The notes under the pieces are model-generated. The model saw nothing but the letters and a program-made list of their open reading frames with translations, was not told where the DNA came from and searched no databases. A stretch of 64,000 bases of DNA, taken from NCBI GenBank assembly GCA_964628515.1, contig CAZVNZ010000008.1, positions 30,113 to 94,112 of the forward strand. Direction: 5' to 3'. The translations under genes and the position numbers were made by a program. The DNA is from CAZVNZ01 sp964628515 (GTDB lineage Bacteria > Bacillota > Clostridia > Christensenellales > Christensenellaceae). This document shows, piece by piece, positions 44,416 to 54,003 of the stretch. Position 1 is the first letter of the stretch. Every line of letters begins with the position of its first letter.

Positions 44416-45351
44416 CTAATTATGCCCCTCACGTTTTTGCATAAACTTAGCAATTCTAAGTTTAACATTAGCCTTAAGATTTCCGTAAAACAGGGCATAA
44501 TCAAACATATGCAAGGATGCGTGCTTTAAAATAAGCTTTTTTATGCCGTGTTTGGAGGAATTTTCAATCAGCCGTGCGGTGTCATCATCTATAACAAGAG
44601 TGCCGTTTTCTCTGTCTGTGTATGCCCCCGTGTAGTTAAACCGCTCAATTTTAAAAATGTTAAAAATATTTATGTATGATGTGTGGCTATTTAGGTGTTT
44701 TGGTGCGTATTCATCCGTAAGTGTCCAGTTTAGAGGGTTTATGCACATACCCCCCTTGCGCACCACACGCAGTTTTTTTGCCCCTTTAATTACCGTGTTG
44801 TAAGAAATTATCACACCTAAATCGTCTGCACATTTGGCAAACTTTAAATGGGGGTAAAAAATAAAATCATCCTTAAGTATGGAAAACCCAATTAAATAGC
44901 CCGCCACAAGGTTTTTGGTGTACTCTTTGTTGCTAAACTCCCTACGCATAAGCTCTTGAAGCAAGGCACTGCCTTGGGAATGGCCTGCAAGTATGTAGGG
45001 TCTGCCATTGTTTATATGCTCCATATAGTATAAAAAAGCATCTCTTAAATCTATATAAGCTATTTTTGCGTAATGCACAAATTCCGCATCCGTCATTTTT
45101 AAAGATTCTATACCCACCTGCCTGTAATAAGGCGCAAAAATATTGCAATCCTCCTTAAAAACCTCTGTTTGCCATGCGGTACAAAGGGTGGCAAGTGTCT
45201 TATAAAACACGTTATTTAAGCTCATATTATGATTTTTACCTTTATCCTTATGGAAATACACGGTAGGATAAGCAAAAAACACATCAACTGCTTTGTTTTG
45301 TTTGCGCTTTGGGGTATAGTACGCCCACCTGCTCTTCTTAGAGTAATCCAT
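44416..45351 (-). CDS. DUF3089 family alpha/beta hydrolase
   Basis: A 311-residue protein matching DUF3089. It has VDVFFAYPTVYF near the start, NIFAPYYRQ, the nucleophile elbow AGHSQGSALL, and a closing region with His residues. These point to a serine hydrolase of unknown substrate, cytoplasmic since no signal peptide is visible. No ribosome-binding site is obvious before the ATG; TATGAT lies about 11 bases upstream, so the leader may be very short. It is a single gene, convergent with the methyltransferase operon. Confidence 0.8.
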   Translation of the reverse strand: MDYSKKSRWAYYTPKRKQNKAVDVFFAYPTVYFHKDKGKNHNMSLNNVFYKTLATLCTAWQTEVFKEDCNIFAPYYRQVGIESLKMTDAEFVHYAKIAYIDLRDAFLYYMEHINNGRPYILAGHSQGSALLQELMRREFSNKEYTKNLVAGYLIGFSILKDDFIFYPHLKFAKCADDLGVIISYNTVIKGAKKLRVVRKGGMCINPLNWTLTDEYAPKHLNSHTSYINIFNIFKIERFNYTGAYTDRENGTLVIDDDTARLIENSSKHGIKKLILKHASLHMFDYALFYGNLKANVKLRIAKFMQKREGHN

Positions 45352-45507
45352 GAAAATATGGTATCATAACTATTTGGTTTTTTCAACGGGTTATCCCTAT
45401 TCAAAAGGCTATTTTGCAAAAAGTAAAGAAATTAATTATAAGCTACAAAAAATGATAAATAAATATCAACAAAAGGCATAAAAATGTGATATTATATAAT
45501 TAATTTA

Positions 45508-45604
45508 TAGCAACTCATTTTATATTGTTCGCTTCGCGAACAGCACTAATGTAGCTATATGTTCATTTTATACCAAAAGTTACTGCATAACTTTTGACAA
45601 AATG
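45508..45604 (+). repeat. 97-base repeat element, copy B
   Basis: Same length as copy A (17107-17203), about 14 differences by eye. The central hairpin GTTCGC-TTC-GCGAAC is kept, while the flanking stem changes from CCTTA/TAAGG to CATT/AATG. The palindrome has arms AAAAGTTAC and ATAACTTTT around TGC, one base off perfect. It lies directly before the DUF2284 gene; its end supplies the bases up to the probable -10 region. Confidence 0.8.
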
Positions 45605-45631
45605 CGATATTATCAAAATAAGAGGTGTAAT

Positions 45632-46159
45632 ATGGAAGAACTACAAAAAAAATTAATAGATGCAGGAGCGCATAATGTAGCTTGCGTGGATTTAAAAACA
45701 ATCGTTTTCGATGAAGGGCTTGTGGATATGTGCAAAATGAATACCTGCGGAAACTACAACACCAACTGGGGTTGCCCTCCCGGAGCTAAACAATTAGAGG
45801 AGGCAAAAAGGGAAATACTCTCCTTTAAAAAGGGTATTGTGTACCAAAGAATAGAGGAAATAGAGGATTCCTTCGATTACGAGGGTATGGTTAAAAGCGG
45901 AGAGGAGTTTTCCAAGCTAACCCTTAAAATAAAGGAAATTATGGAAGGGATGCAGGAAAAATTTTTGGTGTTGGGGGCAGGGGGCTGTAACTACTGCGAA
46001 AAATGCACCTACCCAATCAAAGAATGTGCCTATCCAAATAAGAAAAATACATCGGTTGAGGCTTGCGGAATATTCGTAAGCAATCTATGCCAAAACGCAG
46101 GTCTAAATTACATTAACGGCGCCAATACCGTTACAAATACCGGTTTAATAGCCTTTTAA
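45632..46159 (+). CDS. DUF2284 predicted metal-binding protein
   Basis: A 175-residue Cys-rich protein of the DUF2284 family, found mostly in anaerobes. Cys motifs are MCKMNTCGNYNTNWGCPPG near the N-terminus and CNYCEKCTYPIKECAYP with a later EACGIF and LC. They suggest one or more Fe-S clusters or zinc, but no function is known. ATG 45632 has AGAGGTG upstream. It is a single gene behind the second copy of the 97-base element, which also precedes a cysteine desulfurase gene, so shared control linked to iron-sulfur status is a possibility. Confidence 0.88.
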   Translation: MEELQKKLIDAGAHNVACVDLKTIVFDEGLVDMCKMNTCGNYNTNWGCPPGAKQLEEAKREILSFKKGIVYQRIEEIEDSFDYEGMVKSGEEFSKLTLKIKEIMEGMQEKFLVLGAGGCNYCEKCTYPIKECAYPNKKNTSVEACGIFVSNLCQNAGLNYINGANTVTNTGLIAF

Positions 46160-46175
46160 AACTTAGGGAGTACGG

Positions 46176-46841
46176 CTAAATAAGCTCCTCCATGGTTTTT
46201 ACGTATTTAAACAGCTTCAGTTGTTTAATATTTTCCCCTTTTTCGTAATGAAGCTCGGAGTAATAGTCGTACACTCCTACCACCTTAAAATCCGCATTTA
46301 CCGCTGTATTTGCGGCGTAGTATGCGTCCTCGTAAATCAAGCACTCTTCCTTGGCTATGCCAAACTTTTCTATGGCGGTGCAATAAATATGAGGGCTAAA
46401 CTTGCCTATGCCCGTCTCTTTAGAGCTTAGGCAAAAATCAAAATAATCGTGTAAATCGTGGGTGTTTAGTACCGTTTTTATAATGCTTGGGCCGGACTCT
46501 GTGGCTATGCACATTTTAATGTTGTTTGCCTTTAAAAAATTGAGATACTCTCGCACCCCTTTTTTAAGGGAAACTTCGTTTTTATGATAATCTATAATAA
46601 TATCGTCCCACTCAATTAAAATCTCTTTGCCCGTTTTATTAAGGTTGTATTTATCGCTGATATACTGCGCAATTTCCACAAGGGTCATATCCTCAATTAA
46701 AGAGTATACGTCTATTTTTTCCGTAATATTGCTTTTTTTTGCAAAAATATCTATAAAATTCTCCCAAATTCCCATAGAATCAAGGAGTGTGCCGTCCATA
46801 TCAAAAATAACGCCCTTTATGCCTTCGTGTAGTTTATCCAA
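46176..46841 (-). CDS. HAD-superfamily phosphatase (phosphoglucomutase-like subfamily)
   Basis: A 221-residue HAD hydrolase. Motif I is FDMDGTLLDS, motif II is CIATESG (Thr where Ser/Thr is expected), the Lys is in SSKETGIGKFSP, and motif IV is LIYEDAYYAA. A helical cap lies between motifs I and II. Such proteins dephosphorylate or isomerise sugar phosphates; the substrate cannot be read. Its start overlaps the end of the alcohol dehydrogenase gene by eight bases, so the two are translated together. Confidence 0.88.
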   Translation of the reverse strand: MDKLHEGIKGVIFDMDGTLLDSMGIWENFIDIFAKKSNITEKIDVYSLIEDMTLVEIAQYISDKYNLNKTGKEILIEWDDIIIDYHKNEVSLKKGVREYLNFLKANNIKMCIATESGPSIIKTVLNTHDLHDYFDFCLSSKETGIGKFSPHIYCTAIEKFGIAKEECLIYEDAYYAANTAVNADFKVVGVYDYYSELHYEKGENIKQLKLFKYVKTMEELI

Positions 46842-47910
46842 TGCCTATTGCCTCCGTGTAAATATTGTAAACATCCTCTTTTGTAAGAGGTTTTGGGTTG
46901 GGTTTACCCGTTGCCGGTTTGTAGGTTATTTCGGTAAAATAAGCTATTTCTTCTTGGGTAAATCTTTCTGTGTAATTAAGTATTTTGTTTAGCATTTCTT
47001 TTAGCTCCTCTATGCTTTTAACCTTTAAGATGCTAAGCAGTTTGTTTATTTTATCCCTCTTTGCCTCGTAGGAAAAAGCAATGTATTCCCCGATTAGCAG
47101 TCCGCAGGCAAGTCCGTGATGCAAACCCTTTTTTACCGTAAGCACATACCCCATTGCATGAGGTGCGGCGGTACGTGTTATGTTGATGGTAAGTCCACCC
47201 AGCGTTCCCATATATAAAAGGCGGTTGTCCGTTTCTTTGGAAAACTCTCCGGAAATTAGGGAGGGCATACACTCAGCAAAGATATTAAAGGCACTCTCCG
47301 CAAACATGTCAGAAGGGTCATCATCCACCATAAGATACCCCTCTGCGCAATGGCAAAAGGCATCTACTGCCGTGTACCTTTTTAAATGCATAGGCAAATT
47401 TGCTATGTATTTTGCGTCCAGTAGGGCATATTTGGGGATTATGCAGTCTTTGGAAAAGGAGAGTTTGGTATCCCCGACCGTAAGCACGCTAACAGGGGTA
47501 ACCTCGCTACCCGTACCGCAAGTGGTGGGTATTGCAATAATTGATAGGGGTGCGTTTGGCACGGAGGTGGTGTATAGCTCTTTTGCATCAATATTGTTTG
47601 TGGCAATTATGGCTATCGCCTTTGCCAAATCTATTACAGAACCACCGCCAATGGCAATTATGTAATCGCAGTTACTTATTGCGTTTTGCTTGCATATATG
47701 CCTAACATCATCAAGAGATGGGTTTTGGGGGGAATCCATATAAAGCTCAAAGCCCTCAATTACAGTTTTAACATCGTCCAAAGCGCCGTTTTGCAGGCTT
47801 GGGGGGTAGGTTACAATAAGTGGCTTGTTTCCTGTATTTTTAAATATTTCGCTATTATTTTTAATGCAGTTTTCCTCTGCAATAATTTGTACGGGTATAT
47901 GTAACTTCAT
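46834..47910 (-). CDS. Iron-containing alcohol dehydrogenase
   Basis: A 358-residue group III dehydrogenase. The NAD-binding loop is IGGGSVIDLAKA, the substrate loop PTTCGTGSEVTPVSV, and the metal ligands are in DAFCHCAEG, PHAMGY and HHGLACG. The family oxidises or reduces alcohols, aldehydes and hydroxyacids or phosphonates. The likely start is ATG 47910 (MKLHIPVQII); ATG 47925 is closer to AAAGGA. A minus-strand TATACT near 47968 could be its -10 box. It forms a two-gene operon with the HAD phosphatase. Confidence 0.88.
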   Translation of the reverse strand: MKLHIPVQIIAEENCIKNNSEIFKNTGNKPLIVTYPPSLQNGALDDVKTVIEGFELYMDSPQNPSLDDVRHICKQNAISNCDYIIAIGGGSVIDLAKAIAIIATNNIDAKELYTTSVPNAPLSIIAIPTTCGTGSEVTPVSVLTVGDTKLSFSKDCIIPKYALLDAKYIANLPMHLKRYTAVDAFCHCAEGYLMVDDDPSDMFAESAFNIFAECMPSLISGEFSKETDNRLLYMGTLGGLTINITRTAAPHAMGYVLTVKKGLHHGLACGLLIGEYIAFSYEAKRDKINKLLSILKVKSIEELKEMLNKILNYTERFTQEEIAYFTEITYKPATGKPNPKPLTKEDVYNIYTEAIGIG

Positions 47911-48029
47911 AAAACTTCTACGCATATCCTTTCTTTTTTCGTGGCAAATGCCATTACAATACAGTATATACTTTTTTGTTGGATTTTTCCATAAAAAAAT
48001 AAAATTAAGGACAAAAAACGGTTTAACCA

Positions 48030-48058
48030 TTGCTTATTATAGGTATAAATGCTATAAT
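48030..48058 (+). promoter_or_regulatory. Promoter of the cyclic nucleotide-binding/DUF2225 gene
   Basis: TTGCTT (48030-48035), 17 bases, TATAAT (48053-48058), leaving a leader of about 90 bases before ATG 48154. Confidence 0.65.
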
Positions 48059-48153
48059 TTGATATGTAAAGTAATAAAGTCAACTTATGATTAACTATGC
48101 AAATTAATATAGCATATTAAATATTTTTTAAGTAACATTACGAGGTATATTAG

Positions 48154-49326
48154 ATGAGCAGTACAGAAATTAAAACCTTTTTAAAAGGGGAGATGGTTTT
48201 AGACAAAAAAGCCTACTCCGAAGCATCTATGGGGCTTATCCTCTCGGGAACGATAGCCGTTTATAAAAACTATGGAATAGACACTCAAAAACTGTTAGGC
48301 AACTTGCAATCGGGAGATATTATCGGTGAAGTAAGCATGTTTTGCGAGCTTCACAGGTTTTCTACCTTTATTGCAACCTCGGATGTTAAAATAGTGTATG
48401 TGCATAAAGACAACTTTGAAGGATTTGCAAAAGATTATTCCAACATTGTGTACAATCTTGTAAAAGCCCTTTGCACCCAGCTTTACGATACCAACAGCAT
48501 AGATGGGGATTTCCTAATTACCCAAAACAGAAAAGAACGGCTTGCAAGTAATTCAAATGTAAATATTAAGGATTTAGACTTCCTGCCACCCGGTTACAAA
48601 AAATACGGTACACCCGAGCCCGAAACCTTCGCCCAATACTATCAAAAATCCAAAAAACCTTGCCCTGTGTGCAAAAAAAATGTGGATGTGGATTTACAAA
48701 TAACCTTTAAACAAAAGGCGGCAAAGGAAGCGGACGGCTCTATGCGTACATATATTATGGACTTCGAGCCTTTGTGGTACAGCCTTTTTATTTGTCCCGA
48801 GTGCTATTTTACTACCTACAAAGATAATTTTGCAAAAGCGCCTTCCATAAACCTGCCAGACCTTATACCAAAACTGGTGGCAATTAAGGAAGCCTACCCA
48901 ATAGATTTCAAAAAAACCAAAGATATAGACCGTGTGTTTTTGGAATACTACATAGCCCTTGTATGTGCAGAACATTCCATGAGCAAAAAACAGCTAAAAG
49001 CAAGGCTGTGGCTACAACTCTCATGGCTTTATGAGGACACAAAGGACGAAGCTATGATAGCCTTTTCCAGACAAAAAGCTTACGACGAGTTTTACCAATA
49101 TTACAGCGAATCCCACATGACGGGAGACCAAGAGCAGTATTGCTACATGGTTATGGGCTCTTTGCTTAAAAAAATGGGTAAATACAGCGACGCTCAAAAA
49201 ATACTGTTTAGTGCAAAAACCAATAAAACCTCGGTAAAATACAAAAAACTTGCAGAAAGGCTTTTAGACGATGTAAAAGAGCTTAAAGCAATAGAAAAAA
49301 ACCAAGCACAAGGCACCAAACCCTAA
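48154..49326 (+). CDS. Cyclic nucleotide-binding domain fused to DUF2225
   Basis: A 390-residue protein of two parts. The first 115 residues resemble a Crp-like effector domain (MGLILSGTIAVYK, LQSGDIIGEVSMF), but no helix-turn-helix follows. From about residue 165 it matches DUF2225, with zinc-like pairs CPVC and CPEC and a C-terminal helical repeat region like TPR (YCYMVMGSLLKKMGKYSDAQKIL). It is likely a cytoplasmic sensor or adaptor; the ligand is unknown. ACGAGG precedes ATG and a terminator follows. Confidence 0.83.
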   Translation: MSSTEIKTFLKGEMVLDKKAYSEASMGLILSGTIAVYKNYGIDTQKLLGNLQSGDIIGEVSMFCELHRFSTFIATSDVKIVYVHKDNFEGFAKDYSNIVYNLVKALCTQLYDTNSIDGDFLITQNRKERLASNSNVNIKDLDFLPPGYKKYGTPEPETFAQYYQKSKKPCPVCKKNVDVDLQITFKQKAAKEADGSMRTYIMDFEPLWYSLFICPECYFTTYKDNFAKAPSINLPDLIPKLVAIKEAYPIDFKKTKDIDRVFLEYYIALVCAEHSMSKKQLKARLWLQLSWLYEDTKDEAMIAFSRQKAYDEFYQYYSESHMTGDQEQYCYMVMGSLLKKMGKYSDAQKILFSAKTNKTSVKYKKLAERLLDDVKELKAIEKNQAQGTKP

Positions 49327-49350
49327 AACTACCGATTATTTTTTAAAACT

Positions 49351-49380
49351 AAACCCTCCTAACACGTTGGAGGGTTTTTA
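49351..49380 (+). terminator. Terminator after the DUF2225 gene
   Basis: AAACCCTCC (49351-49359) and GGAGGGTTT (49369-49377) pair around nine bases and are followed by T. Confidence 0.9.
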
Positions 49381-49507
49381 CATATTGAAAAGTACCCTCT
49401 AAAAATCTGCAAAAAATGATTTAAAATAAATAAAAAAAAGCCTTTCTTAATTGACATATGATACCAATAACTCTATAATGTTACATATACACTATGGAGA
49501 TAATCAA

Positions 49508-52048
49508 ATGGAAAGTAACTTAGCCTATAACATTGTGGCAGTAATTGGATATTTTATATACAATTATTTGGCATACAAATTTATAGACAGCTTATTAAGC
49601 AAAGCAAGAAATAAGTACGCTACTTTGTTTTTTACCATTGTAAATACGCTAATAATGGCATTTTTATATTTATACGTAACCAAACTGCCCGTGGTAGTTT
49701 TTGGTGTTACCTACATTTTATATTACGTGGAAGTACTGCTTATTTATAATGATAAATCTCAAAAAAGCTATTTTACCGCCTCCGCTCTGCTTATTCATAT
49801 AATGGTGCTAACCTCCGTATTAATGGCGGTGTTTTCCTTAATTTTAAACAAAGGCATTGGGGAAATCATGTATAAAGCGGAGTATATGAGCATTATTTGG
49901 ATACTTGTGTGGATAGTGCTCAGTTTAGTAACTTTGCTTGTGCTAAAAACAATTCCGGCAAATAAGGTACGAATAGTTTTCGACCACAAATCTCAATTAA
50001 ACTACCTTACGATACTTATAACCCTATTTAACTTTTTCTTGTTTACAAAAGCCTTTACCATGCCACCGACGGATGCTTACAGCTCTGTATATTTCGGGCA
50101 GATAATATCATCATTAGTAATAATATCCGCTTTTTATATATTTCTGTTCTACACTTTTAAAACTTCACAAATGCTCAACTATAAAGAAATAAACGAGCAA
50201 TTGCAACATAAAATAATCAACGAGCAACAACTGCGAAACTCAATTACAGGGCACACCTTAGCCTGCTACGAGTACAACGCAAGCAATAACACTGCAATAA
50301 GCGGTTTTGAGGATTTTTACAAAAAAGTGGGGGAGCGCATAGAAGATGTGCGTGTAATAAACAGAATAATAGGCAAAGATATAGTGCATCCGGAGGACTA
50401 CAAAGAGTTTTTGGAGTACACGGACACCCACAAAGCAATTACAAATTTTAATAGCGGAATAAACGAATACTCCGTGGAATATAGGCGAAAAAGTGCGGAG
50501 GGCAAGTATATCTGGGCAAAATCTCATACTACTATGGTAAAAGATACAGCCACAGAGGATATTATTTGCTACACATATGTAAAGGATATAGACGAAGAAA
50601 AGCGCATTCAGTCCGAGCTAAAATTTAAAGCGGAGCGAGATTCGCTGACAGGGCTTTATAACCAAGGCACTTCTAAACGGCTAATACAGGAGTTTTTAAA
50701 GGAAGAGTACGAGCAGGACACCATAGCCGCAATTTTCATAGTGGACATAGACAACTTCAAGCAGATAAACGATTTGCTGGGGCACACGTATGGTGATGCC
50801 GTTTTAAGCGAGTTAAGCGTAAAACTCTCATCTGTATTTAGGTCTAACGACATTGTGGGGCGTATCGGCGGGGACGAATTTGTGGCGTTGCTTAAAAACG
50901 TAAGAAGTGTAGACCTTGTAAAAACCAAGGCGCAAAAAATATGCGACGAGTTTAAAAACAGCTATAATATCGGCAATAATTTAGAGCAAAAAGTATCCGC
51001 AAGCGTGGGTATTGCACTATTTCCACAACACGGCAGAGACTGGGAAACACTGTATATAAATGCGGACAGCGCCTTATACAAACTTAAAAACCAAGGCAAA
51101 AATGCTTACGGTATTTTTAACAGAGAGGAATTTGAAAGGCACGAAAGCAAGCGTACAAAAATAGATGCCATAGGCTCCCTTCCCCAAAAAAGTTTTAAAC
51201 TAAACAGGATAGAATACGTGTTTAAAATACTGTTTAGCTCGGAAAACCCTATGCTTTCCATAGAGTCCGTGCTTAAGCTTATAACGAGCCACTTTAATTT
51301 CAGCCGTGGCTATATATTTGAGATGACAGCGGACAGACAAAATATTTCCAACACATACGAATGGTGTGCTGAGGGCATAGAGGCGCAAAAAGATTCTCTG
51401 CAAAACCTACCCATATCCGCACTAAAAGATGCCATAGAAAAGCTAAATTCTACGGGTATGTATATACTGCAAAATATGGCAGGTATTCAAAAGGAAGGCA
51501 GAGATATATTAGAACCTCAAGGCATAAAATCCATGTTGCAATTTGCAATGTTTGAAAACGGTACACTACACGGTTGTATAGGTTTTGACGACTGTGTAAA
51601 AGAGCGTATACCAACGGAGGAGGAAATAGACGAAATTTCCACAATGTGCAACATACTAACCATTTTTATTGTAAAGCAAAGGGCATTAGAAAAGGCAAAA
51701 CTAAGCGGAGACACCCTAAAAGCAATGCTTGACAACTTAGACACCTACGCCTACGTGGTGGATAAAGCCACCTTTAACCTTATATACGCAAATAAAAAAA
51801 CCTTGAAGGATTGCGATAAAAACGCCATAGGTATGAAGTGCTACACCGCAATAAAGAAAAAAGAAGAGCCCTGTGAGGACTGCATACTAAATATGTTGGA
51901 AGGGGACAAAGATTACGTAGAGGACGAGCGGTATATAGAGCCCCTAAATAAATGGCTAAGGCTAAATGCGGTTAGAATAGACGAGGAAAACGGCAATGCA
52001 AACTGCCTGATTTCCTGCACGGACATCACAAAATATATAGAAAAATAA
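49508..52048 (+). CDS. Membrane diguanylate cyclase with PAS and GAF domains
   Basis: An 846-residue protein. About seven membrane helices (1-220) are followed by a PAS domain (about 235-365), a GGDEF domain with an intact site at 454-458, a GAF domain (about 565-715) and a second PAS domain (about 725-840) holding PCEDC. An RSND (RxxD) inhibitory site lies five residues before GGDEF, so product feedback is likely. It makes c-di-GMP from GTP. ATG 49508 has GGAG upstream. It precedes rmuC by about 85 bases. A phosphodiesterase is encoded at 60.5-62.1 kb. Confidence 0.93.
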   Translation: MESNLAYNIVAVIGYFIYNYLAYKFIDSLLSKARNKYATLFFTIVNTLIMAFLYLYVTKLPVVVFGVTYILYYVEVLLIYNDKSQKSYFTASALLIHIMVLTSVLMAVFSLILNKGIGEIMYKAEYMSIIWILVWIVLSLVTLLVLKTIPANKVRIVFDHKSQLNYLTILITLFNFFLFTKAFTMPPTDAYSSVYFGQIISSLVIISAFYIFLFYTFKTSQMLNYKEINEQLQHKIINEQQLRNSITGHTLACYEYNASNNTAISGFEDFYKKVGERIEDVRVINRIIGKDIVHPEDYKEFLEYTDTHKAITNFNSGINEYSVEYRRKSAEGKYIWAKSHTTMVKDTATEDIICYTYVKDIDEEKRIQSELKFKAERDSLTGLYNQGTSKRLIQEFLKEEYEQDTIAAIFIVDIDNFKQINDLLGHTYGDAVLSELSVKLSSVFRSNDIVGRIGGDEFVALLKNVRSVDLVKTKAQKICDEFKNSYNIGNNLEQKVSASVGIALFPQHGRDWETLYINADSALYKLKNQGKNAYGIFNREEFERHESKRTKIDAIGSLPQKSFKLNRIEYVFKILFSSENPMLSIESVLKLITSHFNFSRGYIFEMTADRQNISNTYEWCAEGIEAQKDSLQNLPISALKDAIEKLNSTGMYILQNMAGIQKEGRDILEPQGIKSMLQFAMFENGTLHGCIGFDDCVKERIPTEEEIDEISTMCNILTIFIVKQRALEKAKLSGDTLKAMLDNLDTYAYVVDKATFNLIYANKKTLKDCDKNAIGMKCYTAIKKKEEPCEDCILNMLEGDKDYVEDERYIEPLNKWLRLNAVRIDEENGNANCLISCTDITKYIEK

Positions 52049-52134
52049 TTTATTTATAAATTCCTACGAAAATTACGAAAATATAGTAACTTAATAGTGT
52101 ATAATTATTGTATAAAATAAAAGGAGGATGCACC

Positions 52135-53427
52135 TTGGATATTAATATTTTAACAATAATTAGCATAGCAACACTAATTGTTGCGGTTTTTGTGTTGATA
52201 AAAAGCGCAAAGCCCACAAAAGACAGCCAAACCCAATATATGATAGAGCATTTAGAGGACACTCTAAGGGAGGAAATTTTTCATTTACGTAACGAGCAGG
52301 CAAACAATATTTCCGCATTAAAAAGGGATTTTGAAAGTAAAATAACGCAAATGGCAAGTATGCAATTTCAGCAACTGTCAGGCATTACCAAAAATAATAA
52401 CGATATTATGATACAGCTTGGCGACGGTGTGTACAAGCGTTTGGAGGATTTGCGAAACACGGTTGACGCCAAACTAATGGAAATCAGCAAAAATACGGAT
52501 AATCACTTGGAAAAAATGCGTAGTACGGTGGACGAAAAACTCCAAAAAACCTTAGAAACAAGGCTGGGAGAATCCTTTAAACTGGTAAGCGACCGCTTAG
52601 AGCAGGTACAAAAAGGTTTGGGAGAAATGCAAAACCTTGCGGTAGGTGTGGGGGACTTAAAAAAGGTATTAAGCAATGTAAAAACAAGGGGTATTTTAGG
52701 GGAGTTACAGTTAGAAAGCATTTTAGAGCAAATACTGGCAAAAGAGCAGTACGAAAAAAATGTTAAGGTAAACAAAAACAGCAATAATATTGTGGAATTT
52801 GCCATAAAACTGCCGGGCAAAGAGGGTACTACCTATTTGCCCATAGATTCTAAATTCCATATGGAGAGTTACACACGTCTTGTGGAAGCCTACGAAAAGG
52901 GAGACGTTACAGGCATGCAAAATGCAAGCAAAGAGCTTGTGGCATCAATTAAAAAAAGTGCTTTAGACATTAGTTCAAAATACATAGACCCACCAAACAC
53001 AACGGATTTTGCCATAATGTTTTTATCTACGGAAGGGCTTTATGCAGAAGTGGTAAAACAACCGGAGTTACTGGAGTTTTTGCAAACCAAGTACAAGGTG
53101 GTAGTGGCAGGCCCCACCACCTTTGCAGCCCTATTAAACAGCTTGCTTATGGGCTTTAGAACGTTGTCTGTACAAAAACGCTCCGGCGAGGTTTTTAATC
53201 TGTTAGAGCAGGTAAAAACGGAGTTTGGCAAGTTTTACGAAGTGTTGCAAAAGGCTCAACGGAAAATTACGGATGCAGGCACGGAAATAGACAGGTTAGT
53301 GGGGGAACGCACCAAAAAAATCGTAAACTCTCTTAACAAAGTAACGGCGTTAGAAGAAGAGGTAAAACTTGCAGAGGATGCTCCACCCATAGAAATAGCA
53401 GGCAAACAAGAAATACATAACAACTAA
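52135..53427 (+). CDS. rmuC: RmuC family DNA recombination protein
   Basis: A 430-residue protein with an N-terminal membrane helix (about 2-23), a long coiled coil (40-170) and the RmuC nuclease-like domain (VKTRGILGELQLESILEQIL, PGKEGTTYLPIDSKFH, AGPTTFAALLNSL). RmuC limits inversions at short repeats in E. coli. The start is a TTG with AAAGGAGG seven bases upstream; no in-frame ATG fits better. The glycosylase gene follows 15 bases later, so the two DNA-maintenance genes are probably cotranscribed. Confidence 0.94.
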   Translation: MDINILTIISIATLIVAVFVLIKSAKPTKDSQTQYMIEHLEDTLREEIFHLRNEQANNISALKRDFESKITQMASMQFQQLSGITKNNNDIMIQLGDGVYKRLEDLRNTVDAKLMEISKNTDNHLEKMRSTVDEKLQKTLETRLGESFKLVSDRLEQVQKGLGEMQNLAVGVGDLKKVLSNVKTRGILGELQLESILEQILAKEQYEKNVKVNKNSNNIVEFAIKLPGKEGTTYLPIDSKFHMESYTRLVEAYEKGDVTGMQNASKELVASIKKSALDISSKYIDPPNTTDFAIMFLSTEGLYAEVVKQPELLEFLQTKYKVVVAGPTTFAALLNSLLMGFRTLSVQKRSGEVFNLLEQVKTEFGKFYEVLQKAQRKITDAGTEIDRLVGERTKKIVNSLNKVTALEEEVKLAEDAPPIEIAGKQEIHNN

Positions 53428-53442
53428 CAGGAGGAAGGGTAA

Positions 53443-54003
53443 TTGAAATCAAAAACAGACACAGCCCAAACCACCCAACCAAACCAACAAAAGCCAATCA
53501 GACTTAAAAAAGAGTTTTACCAAAAAACCGCCGTGGAAGCGGCGCCATTACTTTTGGGAAAACTGCTTTGCGTCAATTTAGAGGGCAACACGGTAAAGCT
53601 AAGAATTACAGAAACGGAGGCATATATGGGGGAGGAGGACACCGCATGTCATGCCCATAAAGGCAAAACAAACCGCACAGAAATTATGTATAAAGAGGGT
53701 GGCTATGCCTACATTTACCTATGCTACGGCATACACAGCCTACTAAATATTGTAACGGGCAGTGCGGATATTCCGCAGGCGGTATTAATTAGAGGTGTAG
53801 AAGGCTTTAACGGTCCGGGCAAGTTGACAAAAGCATTAAAAATTACAACACAGCTTAATAAAGAAAACCTTATAACATCAAATAAATTGTGGATAGAAGA
53901 TGAGGGACACACGCCCAAATATACCATAGCCAAAAGGGTGGGCATACACTATGCCACCCCCGAATATAAAGAAATACTATGGCGATTTATTTTGGAAAAC
54001 TAA
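53443..54003 (+). CDS. mpg: 3-methyladenine DNA glycosylase (AAG/MPG type)
   Basis: A 186-residue AAG-family glycosylase that removes alkylated purines from DNA. Family features are AAPLLLGKLLC, ITETEAYMGEEDTACHAHKGKTNR (two blocks), the segment YIYLCYGIHSLLNIV and the loop GPGKLTKAL. It is slightly short at the C-terminus compared with about 200 residues, but the core is complete. The TTG start has AGGAGGAAGGG upstream. Confidence 0.93.
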   Translation: MKSKTDTAQTTQPNQQKPIRLKKEFYQKTAVEAAPLLLGKLLCVNLEGNTVKLRITETEAYMGEEDTACHAHKGKTNRTEIMYKEGGYAYIYLCYGIHSLLNIVTGSADIPQAVLIRGVEGFNGPGKLTKALKITTQLNKENLITSNKLWIEDEGHTPKYTIAKRVGIHYATPEYKEILWRFILEN

